DNA of 31,706 bases from Actinomycetes bacterium (GCA_023402505.1 JAEYGD010000478.1:1-31706), one strand, 5' to 3'. Counted from the first letter of the stretch, positions 8,747 to 16,350 are shown. Numbers and translations are program-made. The notes: generated from the letters alone by a model not told the origin.

Positions 8747-8860
8747 CGGAGTCGCCTTTCCGTTCGCGACGGCGCCGTCCTCTGCCCGCGACTGCGGGGC
8801 TCGCTCCGCTCGCTCCTCGCGCGGGCGGCCGGGACTCGCAAACTCACTCCTCGCGCTCAC
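8747..8860 (-). repeat. Repeat copy between nuoD and nuoE, in frame with nuoE
   Basis: It begins with the nuoD stop (CGG TGA GCGCGAGGAG), contains two partial cores (...TTTGCGAGTCCCGG and GCGAGCCCCGCAGTCGCGG), and ends GTCGCGAACGGAAAGG, which is the nuoE ribosome site. A GTG overlapping the nuoD stop (GTGA) opens a 38-codon frame with no stop that runs directly into nuoE. The peptide starts VSARSEFASPG and includes ERAPQSR. The bases at the two ends (TCACCGG and TCATCGG on the plus strand) match at 6 of 7 positions. Confidence 0.75.
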
Positions 8861-10182
8861 CGGTCACAACCACCCATCACGGGGTCCAGCGAGGCGCCGC
8901 CGGCGATCACGTCGGCGATCAGGCCGCCCTCGGCCATCGCCGGGAGGGCCTGGAGGTTGACGAAGCTCGGCTCCCGGTAGTGGACCCGGTACGGCCGGGT
9001 GCCGCCGTCGGAGACCGCGTGCACGCCCAGCTCGCCGCGCGGCGACTCGACCGCGACGTACACCTGCCCCGGCGGGACCCGGAAGCCCTCGGTGACGAGC
9101 TTGAAGTGGTGGATCAGCGACTCCATCGACTGACCCATGATCTTCGCGACGTGCTCCAGCGAGTTGCCCATGCCGTCGACGCCGATGGCGAGCTGCGCCG
9201 GCCAGGCGATCTTCTTGTCGGCCACCATCACCGGGCCCGGCTTGAGCCGGTCGAGCGCCTGCTCGACCAGCTTCAGCGACTCCCGGATCTCGGCCATCCG
9301 GACCAGGTAGCGGCCCCAGACGTCACCGTCGGTGTGCGTCGGCACGTCGAACTCGTAGGTCTCGTAACCGCAGTACGGCATGGTCTTGCGCAGGTCCCAG
9401 GCGAGGCCGGCGGAGCGCAGCACCGGCCCGGTCACGCCGAGCGCGAGGCAGCCGGTCGCGTCGAGCACCGCCACGTCCTGCGTACGCTCCAGCCAGATCG
9501 GCTGGCCGGAGAGCAGGTTCTCGTACTCCTTGAGCCGCTTCGGCATCAGCTTCAGGAACTCGCGGATCTTGGCGATCGCCACGTCCGGCACGTCCTGCGC
9601 CACGCCGCCCGGCCGGACGTACGCGTGGTTCATCCGCAGGCCGGTGACCAGCTCGAAGATCTCCAGGATGTACTCCCGCTCGCGGAAGCCGTACAGCATC
9701 ATGTTGACCGCGCCCAGCTCCATGGCCGTGGTGGCCAGCCAGACCAGGTGCGAGGAGATCCGGTTGAGCTCCATCATCAGGACCCGGATGGTGGTCGCCC
9801 GCTCGGTGATCTGCTCCTCGATGCCGAGCAGCTTCTCCACCGCGAGGGCGTACGCCGTCTCGTTGAACAGCGGCGACAGGTAGTCCATCCGGGTCACGAA
9901 CGTCGAGCCCTGGACCCAGTTGCGGAACTCCAGGTTCTTCTCGATGCCGGTGTGCAGGTAGCCGACGACCATGCGGGCCTCGCGGACCGTCTCGCCCTCC
10001 AGCTCCAGGATCAACCGGAGCACGCCGTGCGTGGACGGGTGCTGCGGACCCATGTTCACGACGATCCGGCCGTCGTTGATCGGGTCGGTGCCGGAGACGA
10101 CGTCGTCCCAGTCCCCACCGGTGACGGTGAAGACCCTGCCCTCGGTGGTCTCGCGCTCGGTGGCGTAGTTGGACGCGGTCAC
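8857..10182 (-). CDS. nuoD: NADH-quinone oxidoreductase subunit D
   Basis: 49-kDa-type subunit that forms the quinone-reduction site with NuoB, 441 residues. It shows the NuoD signature NMGPQHPSTHGVLRLILELEGE at residues 44-65, YLHTGIEKNLE, and the C-terminal ESPRGELGVHAVSDGGTRPYR block, related to the large subunit of [NiFe] hydrogenases. The GTG start has GGAGGG upstream, overlaps the repeat mini-ORF stop as GTGA, and is followed by a roughly 35-residue N-terminal extension before the core. Confidence 0.97.
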   Translation of the reverse strand: MTASNYATERETTEGRVFTVTGGDWDDVVSGTDPINDGRIVVNMGPQHPSTHGVLRLILELEGETVREARMVVGYLHTGIEKNLEFRNWVQGSTFVTRMDYLSPLFNETAYALAVEKLLGIEEQITERATTIRVLMMELNRISSHLVWLATTAMELGAVNMMLYGFREREYILEIFELVTGLRMNHAYVRPGGVAQDVPDVAIAKIREFLKLMPKRLKEYENLLSGQPIWLERTQDVAVLDATGCLALGVTGPVLRSAGLAWDLRKTMPYCGYETYEFDVPTHTDGDVWGRYLVRMAEIRESLKLVEQALDRLKPGPVMVADKKIAWPAQLAIGVDGMGNSLEHVAKIMGQSMESLIHHFKLVTEGFRVPPGQVYVAVESPRGELGVHAVSDGGTRPYRVHYREPSFVNLQALPAMAEGGLIADVIAGGASLDPVMGGCDR

Positions 10183-10289
10183 TGTGCCTGCCCTCCGTTC
10201 ACGGCTGCGGGGCTCGCAAGCTCTCCTCGCATTCCTGCGCGACCGCGTCCCACGCGAGCCGCCCAGAAACGGTCGCTCCTCGCGCTCAC
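10179..10289 (-). repeat. Repeat copy between nuoC and nuoD, with coupled mini-ORF
   Basis: It starts with the nuoC stop (CAG TGA GCGCGAGGAGCG) and ends AGCCCCGCAGCCGTGAACGGAGGG, the last part being the nuoD ribosome site. A 36-residue frame (VSARSD...GELASPAAVNGGQAQ) opens at a GTG overlapping the nuoC stop (GTGA) and closes at a TGA overlapping the nuoD GTG (GTGA). The six bases TCACTG occur at both ends on the plus strand (10179-10184 and 10286-10291). The middle is diverged from the other copies. Confidence 0.75.
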
Positions 10290-11023
10290 TGGTACGACCT
10301 CCGACGGTCCGGCGGCGGGATTTCGGCGCCCTTGTACTCGACGGGCACGCCGCCGAGCGGGTAGTCCTTGCGCTGCGGGTGGCCCTCCCAGTCGTCCGGC
10401 ATGAGGATCCGGGTCAGGGCCGGGTGGCCGTCGAAGACGATGCCGAACATGTCGTACGTCTCCCGCTCCTGCCAGTCGGCGGTCGGGTAGACGCTGGTCA
10501 CGCTGGGCAGGTGCGGGGTCTCGGCGGAGACCGCGGCCTCCAGCCGGACCCGGCGCCGGTACGTCATCGAGGTGAGCTGGTAGACCACGTGCAGCCGGCG
10601 CGCGTCGGCGCCGAGGTAGTCCACTCCGGACACCGAGGAGCACAGCTCGAACCGGAGCGCGAGGTCGTCCCGCATCACCTGGCAGACCTCGGCGATCCGC
10701 TCGGGGCGCACGTGCAGGGTCAGCTCGCCCCGGTCGACCACGACTTTCTCGATGGCGTCGCCGAAGGCCGGGTACGCCTCCTCCAGCGCGTCGGTCACCT
10801 CGTCGAAGTAGCCGCCGTACGGCCGCGACGCCCCCTCGATGGGCCGGCGCTGGCGGACCAGGCCGCCGTAGCCGGAGACGTCACCGGTGCCCTGGTTGCC
10901 GAACATGCCGCGACCGGCGGGGCTGGACGGCGGGTACTCGGCCGGCGCGCCGGAGCTGGCGCCGGCCGGGGTCACCGGTACCGGTACGCCGCCGTCGTTC
11001 GGCCTGTCCTGAGGAGCGGTCAC
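10286..11023 (-). CDS. nuoC: NADH-quinone oxidoreductase subunit C
   Basis: 30-kDa-type peripheral-arm subunit, 245 residues. The first 40 residues are a Pro/Gly/Ser-rich tail outside the usual domain. The conserved part runs from about residue 75 and ends with TADWQERETYDMFGIVFDGHPALTRILMPDDWEGHPQRKDYPLGG, the NuoC signature. The GTG start overlaps the nuoB stop (GTGA). NuoC and NuoD are separate genes here, unlike the fused E. coli form. Confidence 0.96.
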   Translation of the reverse strand: MTAPQDRPNDGGVPVPVTPAGASSGAPAEYPPSSPAGRGMFGNQGTGDVSGYGGLVRQRRPIEGASRPYGGYFDEVTDALEEAYPAFGDAIEKVVVDRGELTLHVRPERIAEVCQVMRDDLALRFELCSSVSGVDYLGADARRLHVVYQLTSMTYRRRVRLEAAVSAETPHLPSVTSVYPTADWQERETYDMFGIVFDGHPALTRILMPDDWEGHPQRKDYPLGGVPVEYKGAEIPPPDRRRSYQ

Positions 11024-11700
11024 TTCTTCAGTCCCCCGTACTCGCGCAGGTGGTTCTGGGACTTCATCCAGTTCTCGATCCGCAGCTGCTCCTCGCGGCC
11101 CTCGCGGACGGCCTTGGTCCACTCGGCCCGCCGGGCCTTGTCGCTGCGGTACGACGACGGCATCGAGCCGTACGGGACGACCGGCACGTCGCCACGGGCC
11201 TTGCGCGCCTCGAGCATCTTGCGGCCGTTGGCGCCGAGCGGCTCGTGCATGATCTTCTCGCGGAGCTTGAGGATCGCGTCGATGAGCATCTCGGGGCGGG
11301 GCGGGCACCCGGGCAGGTACATGTCGACCGGGACGACGTGGTCGACGCCCTGGACGATCGCGTAGTTGTTGAACATGCCGCCGCTGCTCGCGCAGACGCC
11401 CATCGACAGCACCCAGCGCGGCTCGGCCATCTGGTCGTAGATCTGCCGGAGCACCGGGGCCATCTTCTGGCTCACCCGACCGGCCACGATCATCAGGTCC
11501 GCCTGCCGGGGCGAGGCCCGGAAGACCTCCATGCCCCAGCGGCCCAGGTCGTAGTGGGGGCCGCCGGCCGCCATCATCTCGATGGCGCAGCAGGCGAGGC
11601 CGAAGGTGGCCCCCCACGTCGACGTCTTCCGCGACCAGTTGACCAGCTTCTCCACCGAGGTGAGCAGGACGCCGGCGGGGAGCTTCTCCTCGATACCCAT
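11020..11700 (-). CDS. nuoB: NADH-quinone oxidoreductase subunit B (cluster N2)
   Basis: Subunit holding the terminal [4Fe-4S] cluster N2, which hands electrons to quinone; 226 residues. The N2 ligands are the tandem Cys37-Cys38 (GLACCAIEMM), Cys103 (GVCASSGGMFNNY) and Cys132 (YLPGCPPRPE). A charged C-terminal tail of about 65 residues follows the core. The ATG has a clear GGGAGGA ribosome site, and the nuoA stop is 13 nt upstream. Confidence 0.97.
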   Translation of the reverse strand: MGIEEKLPAGVLLTSVEKLVNWSRKTSTWGATFGLACCAIEMMAAGGPHYDLGRWGMEVFRASPRQADLMIVAGRVSQKMAPVLRQIYDQMAEPRWVLSMGVCASSGGMFNNYAIVQGVDHVVPVDMYLPGCPPRPEMLIDAILKLREKIMHEPLGANGRKMLEARKARGDVPVVPYGSMPSSYRSDKARRAEWTKAVREGREEQLRIENWMKSQNHLREYGGLKK

Positions 11701-11713
11701 TGAGGTTCCTCCC

Positions 11714-12079
11714 TCAGTCCCAGTCCAGGCCGCCGCGCCGCCACACGTAGGCGTACGCGACGAAGACCGCGACGATGAACAGGACCATCTCCACGAAGCC
11801 GAAGATCGGCAGGGCGTCGAACGAGACCGCCCAGGGGTAGAGGAAGATGATCTCGATGTCGAAGACGATGAAGAGCATCGCCGTCAGGTAGAACTTGATC
11901 GGGAACCGGCTGCCACCGACCGGCTGCGGGCTGGGCTCGATGCCGCACTCGTACGCCTCGAGCTTGGCCCTGTTGTAGCGGCGGGGGCCGGTGATGCGGG
12001 CAGCCGCCACGGAGAACAGCGCGAACGCCGCGGCGAGGGCGAACAGCCCGATGATCGGTACGTAAGGCGAGAGCGACAT
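11714..12079 (-). CDS. nuoA: NADH-quinone oxidoreductase subunit A
   Basis: Small membrane subunit A, 121 residues with three helices (about residues 8-28, 64-85 and 91-113). The loop YECGIEPSPQP contains the conserved Cys/Glu region, and FDIEIIFLYPWAV is diagnostic. It is the first gene of the nuo operon: AGGAG precedes the ATG, and about 170 bases without a gene separate it from menJ. Confidence 0.97.
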   Translation of the reverse strand: MSLSPYVPIIGLFALAAAFALFSVAAARITGPRRYNRAKLEAYECGIEPSPQPVGGSRFPIKFYLTAMLFIVFDIEIIFLYPWAVSFDALPIFGFVEMVLFIVAVFVAYAYVWRRGGLDWD

Positions 12080-12126
12080 CGTTTCTCCTGCTCTTCCTTC
12101 CCTGCCCTCGGTGCTTGAGGAAAATC

Positions 12127-12132
12127 ACACTA
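12127..12132 (-). promoter_or_regulatory. Candidate -10 element of the nuo operon
   Basis: TAGTGT on the minus strand fits the actinobacterial TANNNT -10 pattern and would place the transcript start near 12120, about 40 nt before nuoA. No good -35 is visible at 17-18 bp, so this is tentative. Confidence 0.3.
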
Positions 12133-12183
12133 TTCACGTCCCTGCCGGCGGCTGCCAGCGGGGGGTCGATCGCTGTCCCCGTC

Positions 12184-12204
12184 CGGGGCCGTGGCCCGGC
12201 CCCG
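12184..12204 (-). terminator. Candidate hairpin downstream of menJ
   Basis: Perfect 7-bp stem CGGGGCC/GGCCCCG with a 7-nt loop, 47-67 nt after the menJ stop. No T run follows, which is common for actinobacterial terminators. It could separate menJ from nuo transcription. Confidence 0.4.
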
Positions 12205-12215
12205 ACCTGGCCTTT

Positions 12216-12230
12216 TGCACGCAGCGTGCA
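12216..12230. promoter_or_regulatory. 15-bp palindrome upstream of nuoA (operator-like)
   Basis: TGCACGC-A-GCGTGCA is a perfect inverted repeat with a single central base. The one-base loop cannot form an RNA hairpin efficiently, so a dimeric DNA-binding protein is the more likely reader. It lies between the menJ stop and nuoA. The regulator is unknown. Confidence 0.4.
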
Positions 12231-12250
12231 CCGGCCGGCACCCAACGCTG

Positions 12251-13525
12251 CTACACGGCCGGCGCCACCTTCGTCATCGCGTTGATGACCCGGTCCATCG
12301 CGTCCCCGTCGCGGGGGTCGGTCAGGTTGGCCAGCAGCTTGAGCACGAAGCGCATGAGCATCGGGTGCGGCATGCCGTACCGCGTGGCGGCGCGCATGAC
12401 CTCGGGCCGGCCGATCAGCTTCACGAAGATGCCGCCCAGCCGGTAGTAGCCGCCGAACCGGGCCTTCAGCTCGGTCGGGTACGCCGCCAGCGCGCGCTCC
12501 CGCTCGGCGCCGGCGGGACGGGCCAGCGCCTGGACCGCGATCTCCGCGGCCAGCTCGCCGGACTCCATCGCGTACGCGATGCCCTCGCCGTTGAACGGGT
12601 TGACCATGCCGCCGGAGTCGCCGACCAGCAGCACCCCGCGGGTGTAGTGCGGGACCCGGTTGAAGCCCATCGGCAGGGCCGCGCCGAGGATCGGGCCCTC
12701 GGCGTTGGTCTCGTCGGTCATCCCCCACTCCTCGGGGGTGTTGGCGAGCCAGTCGGTGAGCAGCCGGCGGTAGTTGGTCTTGCCGAACGCCGACGACGAG
12801 TTGAGCACGCCGAGGCCGACGTTCACCCGGCCGTCGCCCAGACCGAAGATCCAGCCGTAGCCCGGCAGGAGCGCGTCGCTGCCCTTGCTGCGCAGCTCCA
12901 GCCACGACTCCAGGTAGTCGTCGTCGTGCTTCGCCGCGCAGCGGTAGTACCGCCGCACCGCCACGCCGATCGGCCGGTCCTCGCGCTTGGCCAGGCCCAG
13001 GGCGAGCGGGAAGCGGCCGGAGACGCCGTCCGCCGCGACCACCAGGGGCGCCCGGAAGGTGGCGGGTTCCTTCTCCGGGCCGACCTCGGCCTCGACGCCG
13101 GCCACCCGGCCGTCGCCGTCGAGCACCGGGCCGAGGACGTTGACGCTGGTGCGCAGCTTGGCGCCGGCGGCGACGGCCCGCTGGGCGAGCAGGTCGTCGA
13201 AGTCCAGCCGGGTGCGCACCAGGCCGTAGTTCGGGAAGCTGGCCAGGTCGGGCCAGTCGAGTTCGAGCCGGACACCGCCACCGATGACCCGCAGGCCGCG
13301 GTTGTGCAGCCAGCCGGCCTCGGTCGACGTGTCGACGCCCATGCGGATCAGCTGGCGCACGGCGCGGGGGGTGAGCCCGTCGCCGCACACCTTTTCCCGG
13401 GGGAACTCGGTCTTCTCCAGCAGCAGCACCCGTACGCCGTGCCGAGCCAGGTGGTACGCGGTCGCCGACCCACCGGGACCGGCGCCCACGACGATCACCT
13501 CGGCGTCGTTCTCCACCGTGGTCAT
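12251..13525 (-). CDS. menJ: Menaquinone reductase / geranylgeranyl reductase family flavoprotein
   Basis: FAD-dependent reductase expected to saturate one isoprene unit of the menaquinone side chain, 424 residues. The dinucleotide-binding GAGPGGS is at residues 14-20 with ELEK-like VRVLLLEK at 31-38. The motif CGDGLTPRAV (47-56), PGYGWIFGLGDGRVNVGLG (221-239) and the second FAD motif VGDSGGMVNPFNGEGI (301-316) match mycobacterial MenJ as I recall it. Neighbouring menG, mqnA, mqnC and nuo favour menaquinone over archaeal-type lipid substrates. The ATG at 13525 was chosen for GGAGGAGG upstream; the frame stays open 12 codons further. A Rex-like site lies 21-38 nt upstream of the start. Confidence 0.85.
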   Translation of the reverse strand: MTTVENDAEVIVVGAGPGGSATAYHLARHGVRVLLLEKTEFPREKVCGDGLTPRAVRQLIRMGVDTSTEAGWLHNRGLRVIGGGVRLELDWPDLASFPNYGLVRTRLDFDDLLAQRAVAAGAKLRTSVNVLGPVLDGDGRVAGVEAEVGPEKEPATFRAPLVVAADGVSGRFPLALGLAKREDRPIGVAVRRYYRCAAKHDDDYLESWLELRSKGSDALLPGYGWIFGLGDGRVNVGLGVLNSSSAFGKTNYRRLLTDWLANTPEEWGMTDETNAEGPILGAALPMGFNRVPHYTRGVLLVGDSGGMVNPFNGEGIAYAMESGELAAEIAVQALARPAGAERERALAAYPTELKARFGGYYRLGGIFVKLIGRPEVMRAATRYGMPHPMLMRFVLKLLANLTDPRDGDAMDRVINAMTKVAPAV

Positions 13526-13545
13526 CCGCGCCTCCTCCCGCGTGC

Positions 13546-13563
13546 TCGTGAAATCCTTCACAA
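13546..13563. promoter_or_regulatory. Rex-like operator upstream of menJ
   Basis: The plus strand TCGTGAA-ATCC-TTCACAA matches the redox-sensing repressor Rex pattern TTGTGAA-N4-TTCACAA at 13 of 14 fixed positions. It lies just downstream of a TAGACT -10-like hexamer (13578-13583, minus strand), where a bound repressor would block transcription of menJ. Rex releases DNA when the NADH/NAD+ ratio rises. Its role here is inferred from the match alone. Confidence 0.55.
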
Positions 13564-13703
13564 GCCAGACGCTGAGGAGTCTATGACCGGCGTAACAAGG
13601 GTGCCCGGTGAGGGGTACCTAACTTGCCGGAAACAGGCCGCTCAGCCGCGGGGCCAAGCGGACGTGGGCGCCCTTCCGGTGCCCATCCGGGCGCGCGGGG
13701 CGG

Positions 13704-13931
13704 TCAGTTGCCGGCCCGGGCGGCGTCCAGGCCGGCCTCGGCCCGGATCGTCGCCGGGAGATGGTCGCGCAGCGCCCCGCCGGCAGCCCGGTCCAGGGCG
13801 GCGAGGACCTCGGCCACGACCTGACGGACGTCGGCGGGATCGGCGCCGGCCAGCTCCTTGAGCTGGGCTACGAGTTCGGCGGCGTCGTCGTCGGTGGGAG
13901 CCGTGAGGTCCGCCCGGTCGGGTCCGGTCAT
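13704..13931 (-). CDS. Small hypothetical protein
   Basis: 75-residue acidic, Ala-rich protein with no membrane segment or signal peptide. It looks helical (DPADVRQVVAEVLAALDRAAGGALRDHLPATIRAEAGLD). I do not recognise the family. The frame has the third-position GC bias of a real gene and sits between menJ and menG on the same strand. No Shine-Dalgarno sequence is present. Instead TAGGCT lies exactly six bases before the ATG, so the message may be leaderless. It could equally be a chance frame in GC-rich DNA. Confidence 0.55.
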   Translation of the reverse strand: MTGPDRADLTAPTDDDAAELVAQLKELAGADPADVRQVVAEVLAALDRAAGGALRDHLPATIRAEAGLDAARAGN

Positions 13932-13993
13932 GAGCCGAGCCTACAGGACAAATTGGACTAAATACGGATATCGGAGAAAGCCTGGTTGGCCGG

Positions 13994-14701
13994 TCAGGCC
14001 CGTACCGCCCGGTGCAGCGCGACGATGCCGCCGGTCAGGTTGCGCCACGCCACCCGCCCCCAACCGGCCGCCCCGATCCGGGCCGCCAGCGCCGCCTGGT
14101 CCGGCCAGGCCCGGATCGACTCCGCCAGATAGACGTACGCGTCCGGGTTGCTGGCGACCGCGCGGGCCACGGCCGGCAACGACCGCATGAGGTACGACAG
14201 GTAGACCGTGCGGAACGCCGGGTTCACCGGAGTGCTGAACTCGCAGACCACCAGCCGGCCACCCGGCTTGGTGACCCGGGCCAGCTCGCGCAGCGCCGCG
14301 TCCGTGTCGTTCACGTTGCGCAGCGCGAACGAGATCGTCACCGCGTCGAAGCTGGCGTCGGCGAAGGGCAGCCGCAGCGCGTCGCCGGCCAGCAGGGGCA
14401 CACCCGGACGGGTCCGCTTGCCCGCGTACAGCATCCCGAGCGAGAGATCGGCACCGACCGCGTACGCCCCCGAGTGGGCCAGTTCCTCGGTCGAGACACC
14501 GGTGCCCGCGCCCACGTCGAGCACCCGTTCCCCCGGCCGCAGGCCGAGCGCGGCCCGGGTCGCCCGCCGCCAGAACCGGTCCTGCCCGAACGAGAGGACG
14601 GTGTTGGTCAGGTCGTAGCGGGCCGCCACCCCGTCGAACATCGCGGCGACCTCGTGCGGCTGCTTGTCCAGGCTGGCGCGCTGGCCCTGGGGTGTGCTCA
14701 C
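13994..14701 (-). CDS. menG: Demethylmenaquinone methyltransferase
   Basis: SAM-dependent C-methyltransferase of the UbiE/MenG family, 235 residues, last ring-modification step of menaquinone synthesis. The N-terminal MFDGVAARYDLTNTVLSFGQDRFWRR is the family signature. The SAM-binding VLDVGAGTG is at 60-68, followed by DALRLPFADASFDAVTISFALRNVND and a second signature near EFSTP. The GTG start was chosen because it gives the normal N-terminus. Upstream bases contain only a weak AGAG, with CAGAGT six bases before the start. Confidence 0.93.
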   Translation of the reverse strand: MSTPQGQRASLDKQPHEVAAMFDGVAARYDLTNTVLSFGQDRFWRRATRAALGLRPGERVLDVGAGTGVSTEELAHSGAYAVGADLSLGMLYAGKRTRPGVPLLAGDALRLPFADASFDAVTISFALRNVNDTDAALRELARVTKPGGRLVVCEFSTPVNPAFRTVYLSYLMRSLPAVARAVASNPDAYVYLAESIRAWPDQAALAARIGAAGWGRVAWRNLTGGIVALHRAVRA

Positions 14702-14791
14702 CCCATCACTCTGCCAGACCGCGGGAGGGCCCCTCCGGATGCCTCCGGCGAGCGGCCTTCGGCCGTGCCCGCCGGAAAGATCCGGACAAGA

Positions 14792-14827
14792 CAGTGCGGG
14801 CGGGATGTCACCATCCCGCCCGCACTG
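14792..14827 (-). terminator. Strong terminator hairpin after the LPVTG protein gene
   Basis: A perfect 16-bp inverted repeat (CAGTGCGGGCGGGATG and its complement) with a 4-nt loop begins about 47 nt past the stop of the secreted-protein gene. It is followed on the minus strand by TCTTGT. It also shields menG, whose start lies 90 nt further on, from read-through. Confidence 0.85.
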
Positions 14828-14873
14828 CCCTGCGTTATGTGAACGACCCTCGCGGGTCGATGGAGGACGACCG

Positions 14874-16043
14874 TCAGGCGGTCGGCTTCTCGTCGCCCGG
14901 GCTCACCAGGACGACCCGGCGACGCCGCGCGACGAGGAACAGCACACCACCGGCGAGCACCACCGCGACACCGACCCCGCCCATCAGGCCGGCCTGCACA
15001 CCGGTCACGGGCAGGCCCGGACCGTCGCCACCACCGGCGCCGCCCTTGGCGGCCACCACGACGGCGTACGCGTCGGTGTTGTCGGTGGCGTCCACCTCGT
15101 TCAGCGTGACCGCCTCGGCGTTGGCCGGGAGCCCCGAGCGGCCCGCGGCACGGGCGGTGGAGGACACGACGCCGAGGGCCTCGACACTCACCTTGCCACC
15201 GGTCAGGCTGCCGGCCTTGACGTCGGCGCCGACCCTGAGCAGGTGGTAGAACCGGCCACCCGAGATGAGGTCGTCACCGTCCTTGTCCTGGGACGCCGGG
15301 ATCAGGTCGAGGTCGGCGTAGGTGCAGACCCGCGAGGTCTTGGCGGCGTTGTCCACGCAGTCCGGCTCGGCCTCGGCGAAGGTCACCCCCTTGGGCAGCG
15401 CGACGCTGATCTTCAGTCCGGCGGAGGTCACGTCGCCCTGGTTGAAGGCCGAGTAGATGAGCTGGGCGGTCTCGCCGGCGTGCAGGTCACCGACAGCCGT
15501 GATCTTGCCGCCCTCGACCTTGACGGCCTTGTCGACGTCGTTGGCCACCACGGTCAGGTCCGGGCCGGTGCCCTCGACCTTGACCTTGACGGTCACCTCG
15601 TTGTTGGACTCGTCGGGGTCGGTGCCGTCGTGCAGAATGATCGCGCTGATCTGGCCGGCGTCACCGGTGGCACCGCCCTTGCGGGTGAGCGGGAAACCCC
15701 AGTCGATGTCCGCGCCGGCGGGCAGGACGTCGCCCTCGATCCCGCAGAGGATCAGGCCGTCCTCACGCGGGCTGCAGCCGCTCTCGCTGATGTCGACCTT
15801 GGTGGTGTCGAGCTTGCTGATGTCCAGCCCGACCAGGATGCCCTTGGCGTCGACGTCGCTCTTGTTGACCAGCGACACGGTCGCCGTCTTGCCCGGCGCG
15901 CCGACCGCGATGGTGGTGCCGGTCGCCTCGATGGCCAGGTCGGCCGCCGCGCTGGCCAGCGCCGGCGGAGCGAACAGCCCTGCGGCGAGGATTCCGGCGG
16001 CACCGGCACCCAAGAAGGCCCCGGTGCGGTTACGGATGTTCAT
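14874..16043 (-). CDS. Secreted cell-wall protein with LPVTG sorting signal
   Basis: 389 residues. Residues 1-32 form a signal peptide (basic start, hydrophobic core, cleavage probably near PALASA). The middle consists of beta-rich repeats resembling DUF11/CARDB-type extracellular modules (for example TATVSLVNKSDVDAKG and GTGPDLTVVANDVDKA), with acidic loops such as DKDGDD and two pairs of cysteines. The C-terminus has LPVTG at 344-348, a hydrophobic helix, then RRRR and an unusually long tail of about 13 residues. This is the layout of a sortase substrate anchored to peptidoglycan. No sortase gene is in the window. The ligand and role are unknown. The ATG has only a weak upstream G-run. Confidence 0.75.
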   Translation of the reverse strand: MNIRNRTGAFLGAGAAGILAAGLFAPPALASAAADLAIEATGTTIAVGAPGKTATVSLVNKSDVDAKGILVGLDISKLDTTKVDISESGCSPREDGLILCGIEGDVLPAGADIDWGFPLTRKGGATGDAGQISAIILHDGTDPDESNNEVTVKVKVEGTGPDLTVVANDVDKAVKVEGGKITAVGDLHAGETAQLIYSAFNQGDVTSAGLKISVALPKGVTFAEAEPDCVDNAAKTSRVCTYADLDLIPASQDKDGDDLISGGRFYHLLRVGADVKAGSLTGGKVSVEALGVVSSTARAAGRSGLPANAEAVTLNEVDATDNTDAYAVVVAAKGGAGGGDGPGLPVTGVQAGLMGGVGVAVVLAGGVLFLVARRRRVVLVSPGDEKPTA

Positions 16044-16350
16044 GACAGCGTGCCCCCGTGGGGTGAAGGGATCATTCGAGCGGGCACGTTAGCGACTGAC
16101 GATCATCCGCGCCAGCCCGTGCCGCAGCCGTCATGAGCTGTGCGGCTAACGTTCACTTAAGGAAAGTCCGGATTGACCGGGCTCGGTGTCCCACCCACTC
16201 CGGCACGCCGTCCGATCGGCCGGCAACCTGTGTCCGCTCGGCGTCCGGGATCGGCCGATCGGACATCGACGCAGCGCCGCGTCCCGCTCACCTCCCGCTA
16301 CTTGAGACGGTGCGGCACCGACCGGACTCGCGGGCGGGCCCGCACGCCGG
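16044..16350. other. Intergenic region between the LPVTG protein gene and mqnC
   Basis: No gene is seen. It must hold the promoter of the LPVTG gene (a TAACGT -10-like hexamer on the minus strand at 16086-16091, no clear -35) and the end of the mqnC transcript. ACGTTAGC (16086-16093) is repeated inverted as GCTAACGT (16145-16152), one copy overlapping that -10; the pair may be regulator sites. A longer hairpin is listed separately. Confidence 0.5.
16210..16264 (-). terminator. Hairpin downstream of mqnC
   Basis: Perfect 13-bp inverted repeat GTCCGATCGGCCG/CGGCCGATCGGAC with a 29-nt loop, 87-141 nt after the mqnC stop. No T run follows. A terminator is the simplest reading; a protein-binding site is possible, since each arm contains the palindrome CCGATCGG. 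Confidence 0.45.

Noticed and set aside
12121..12139. Possible Rex site upstream of nuoA (TCAC...TTCAC)
   Set aside because: The two TCAC motifs are in the same orientation, a direct repeat, whereas Rex needs an inverted pair.
13616..13634. TTAGGT half-site resembling an iron-regulator (IdeR/DmdR) box upstream of menJ
   Set aside because: Only one half-site is present; the required inverted second half is absent.
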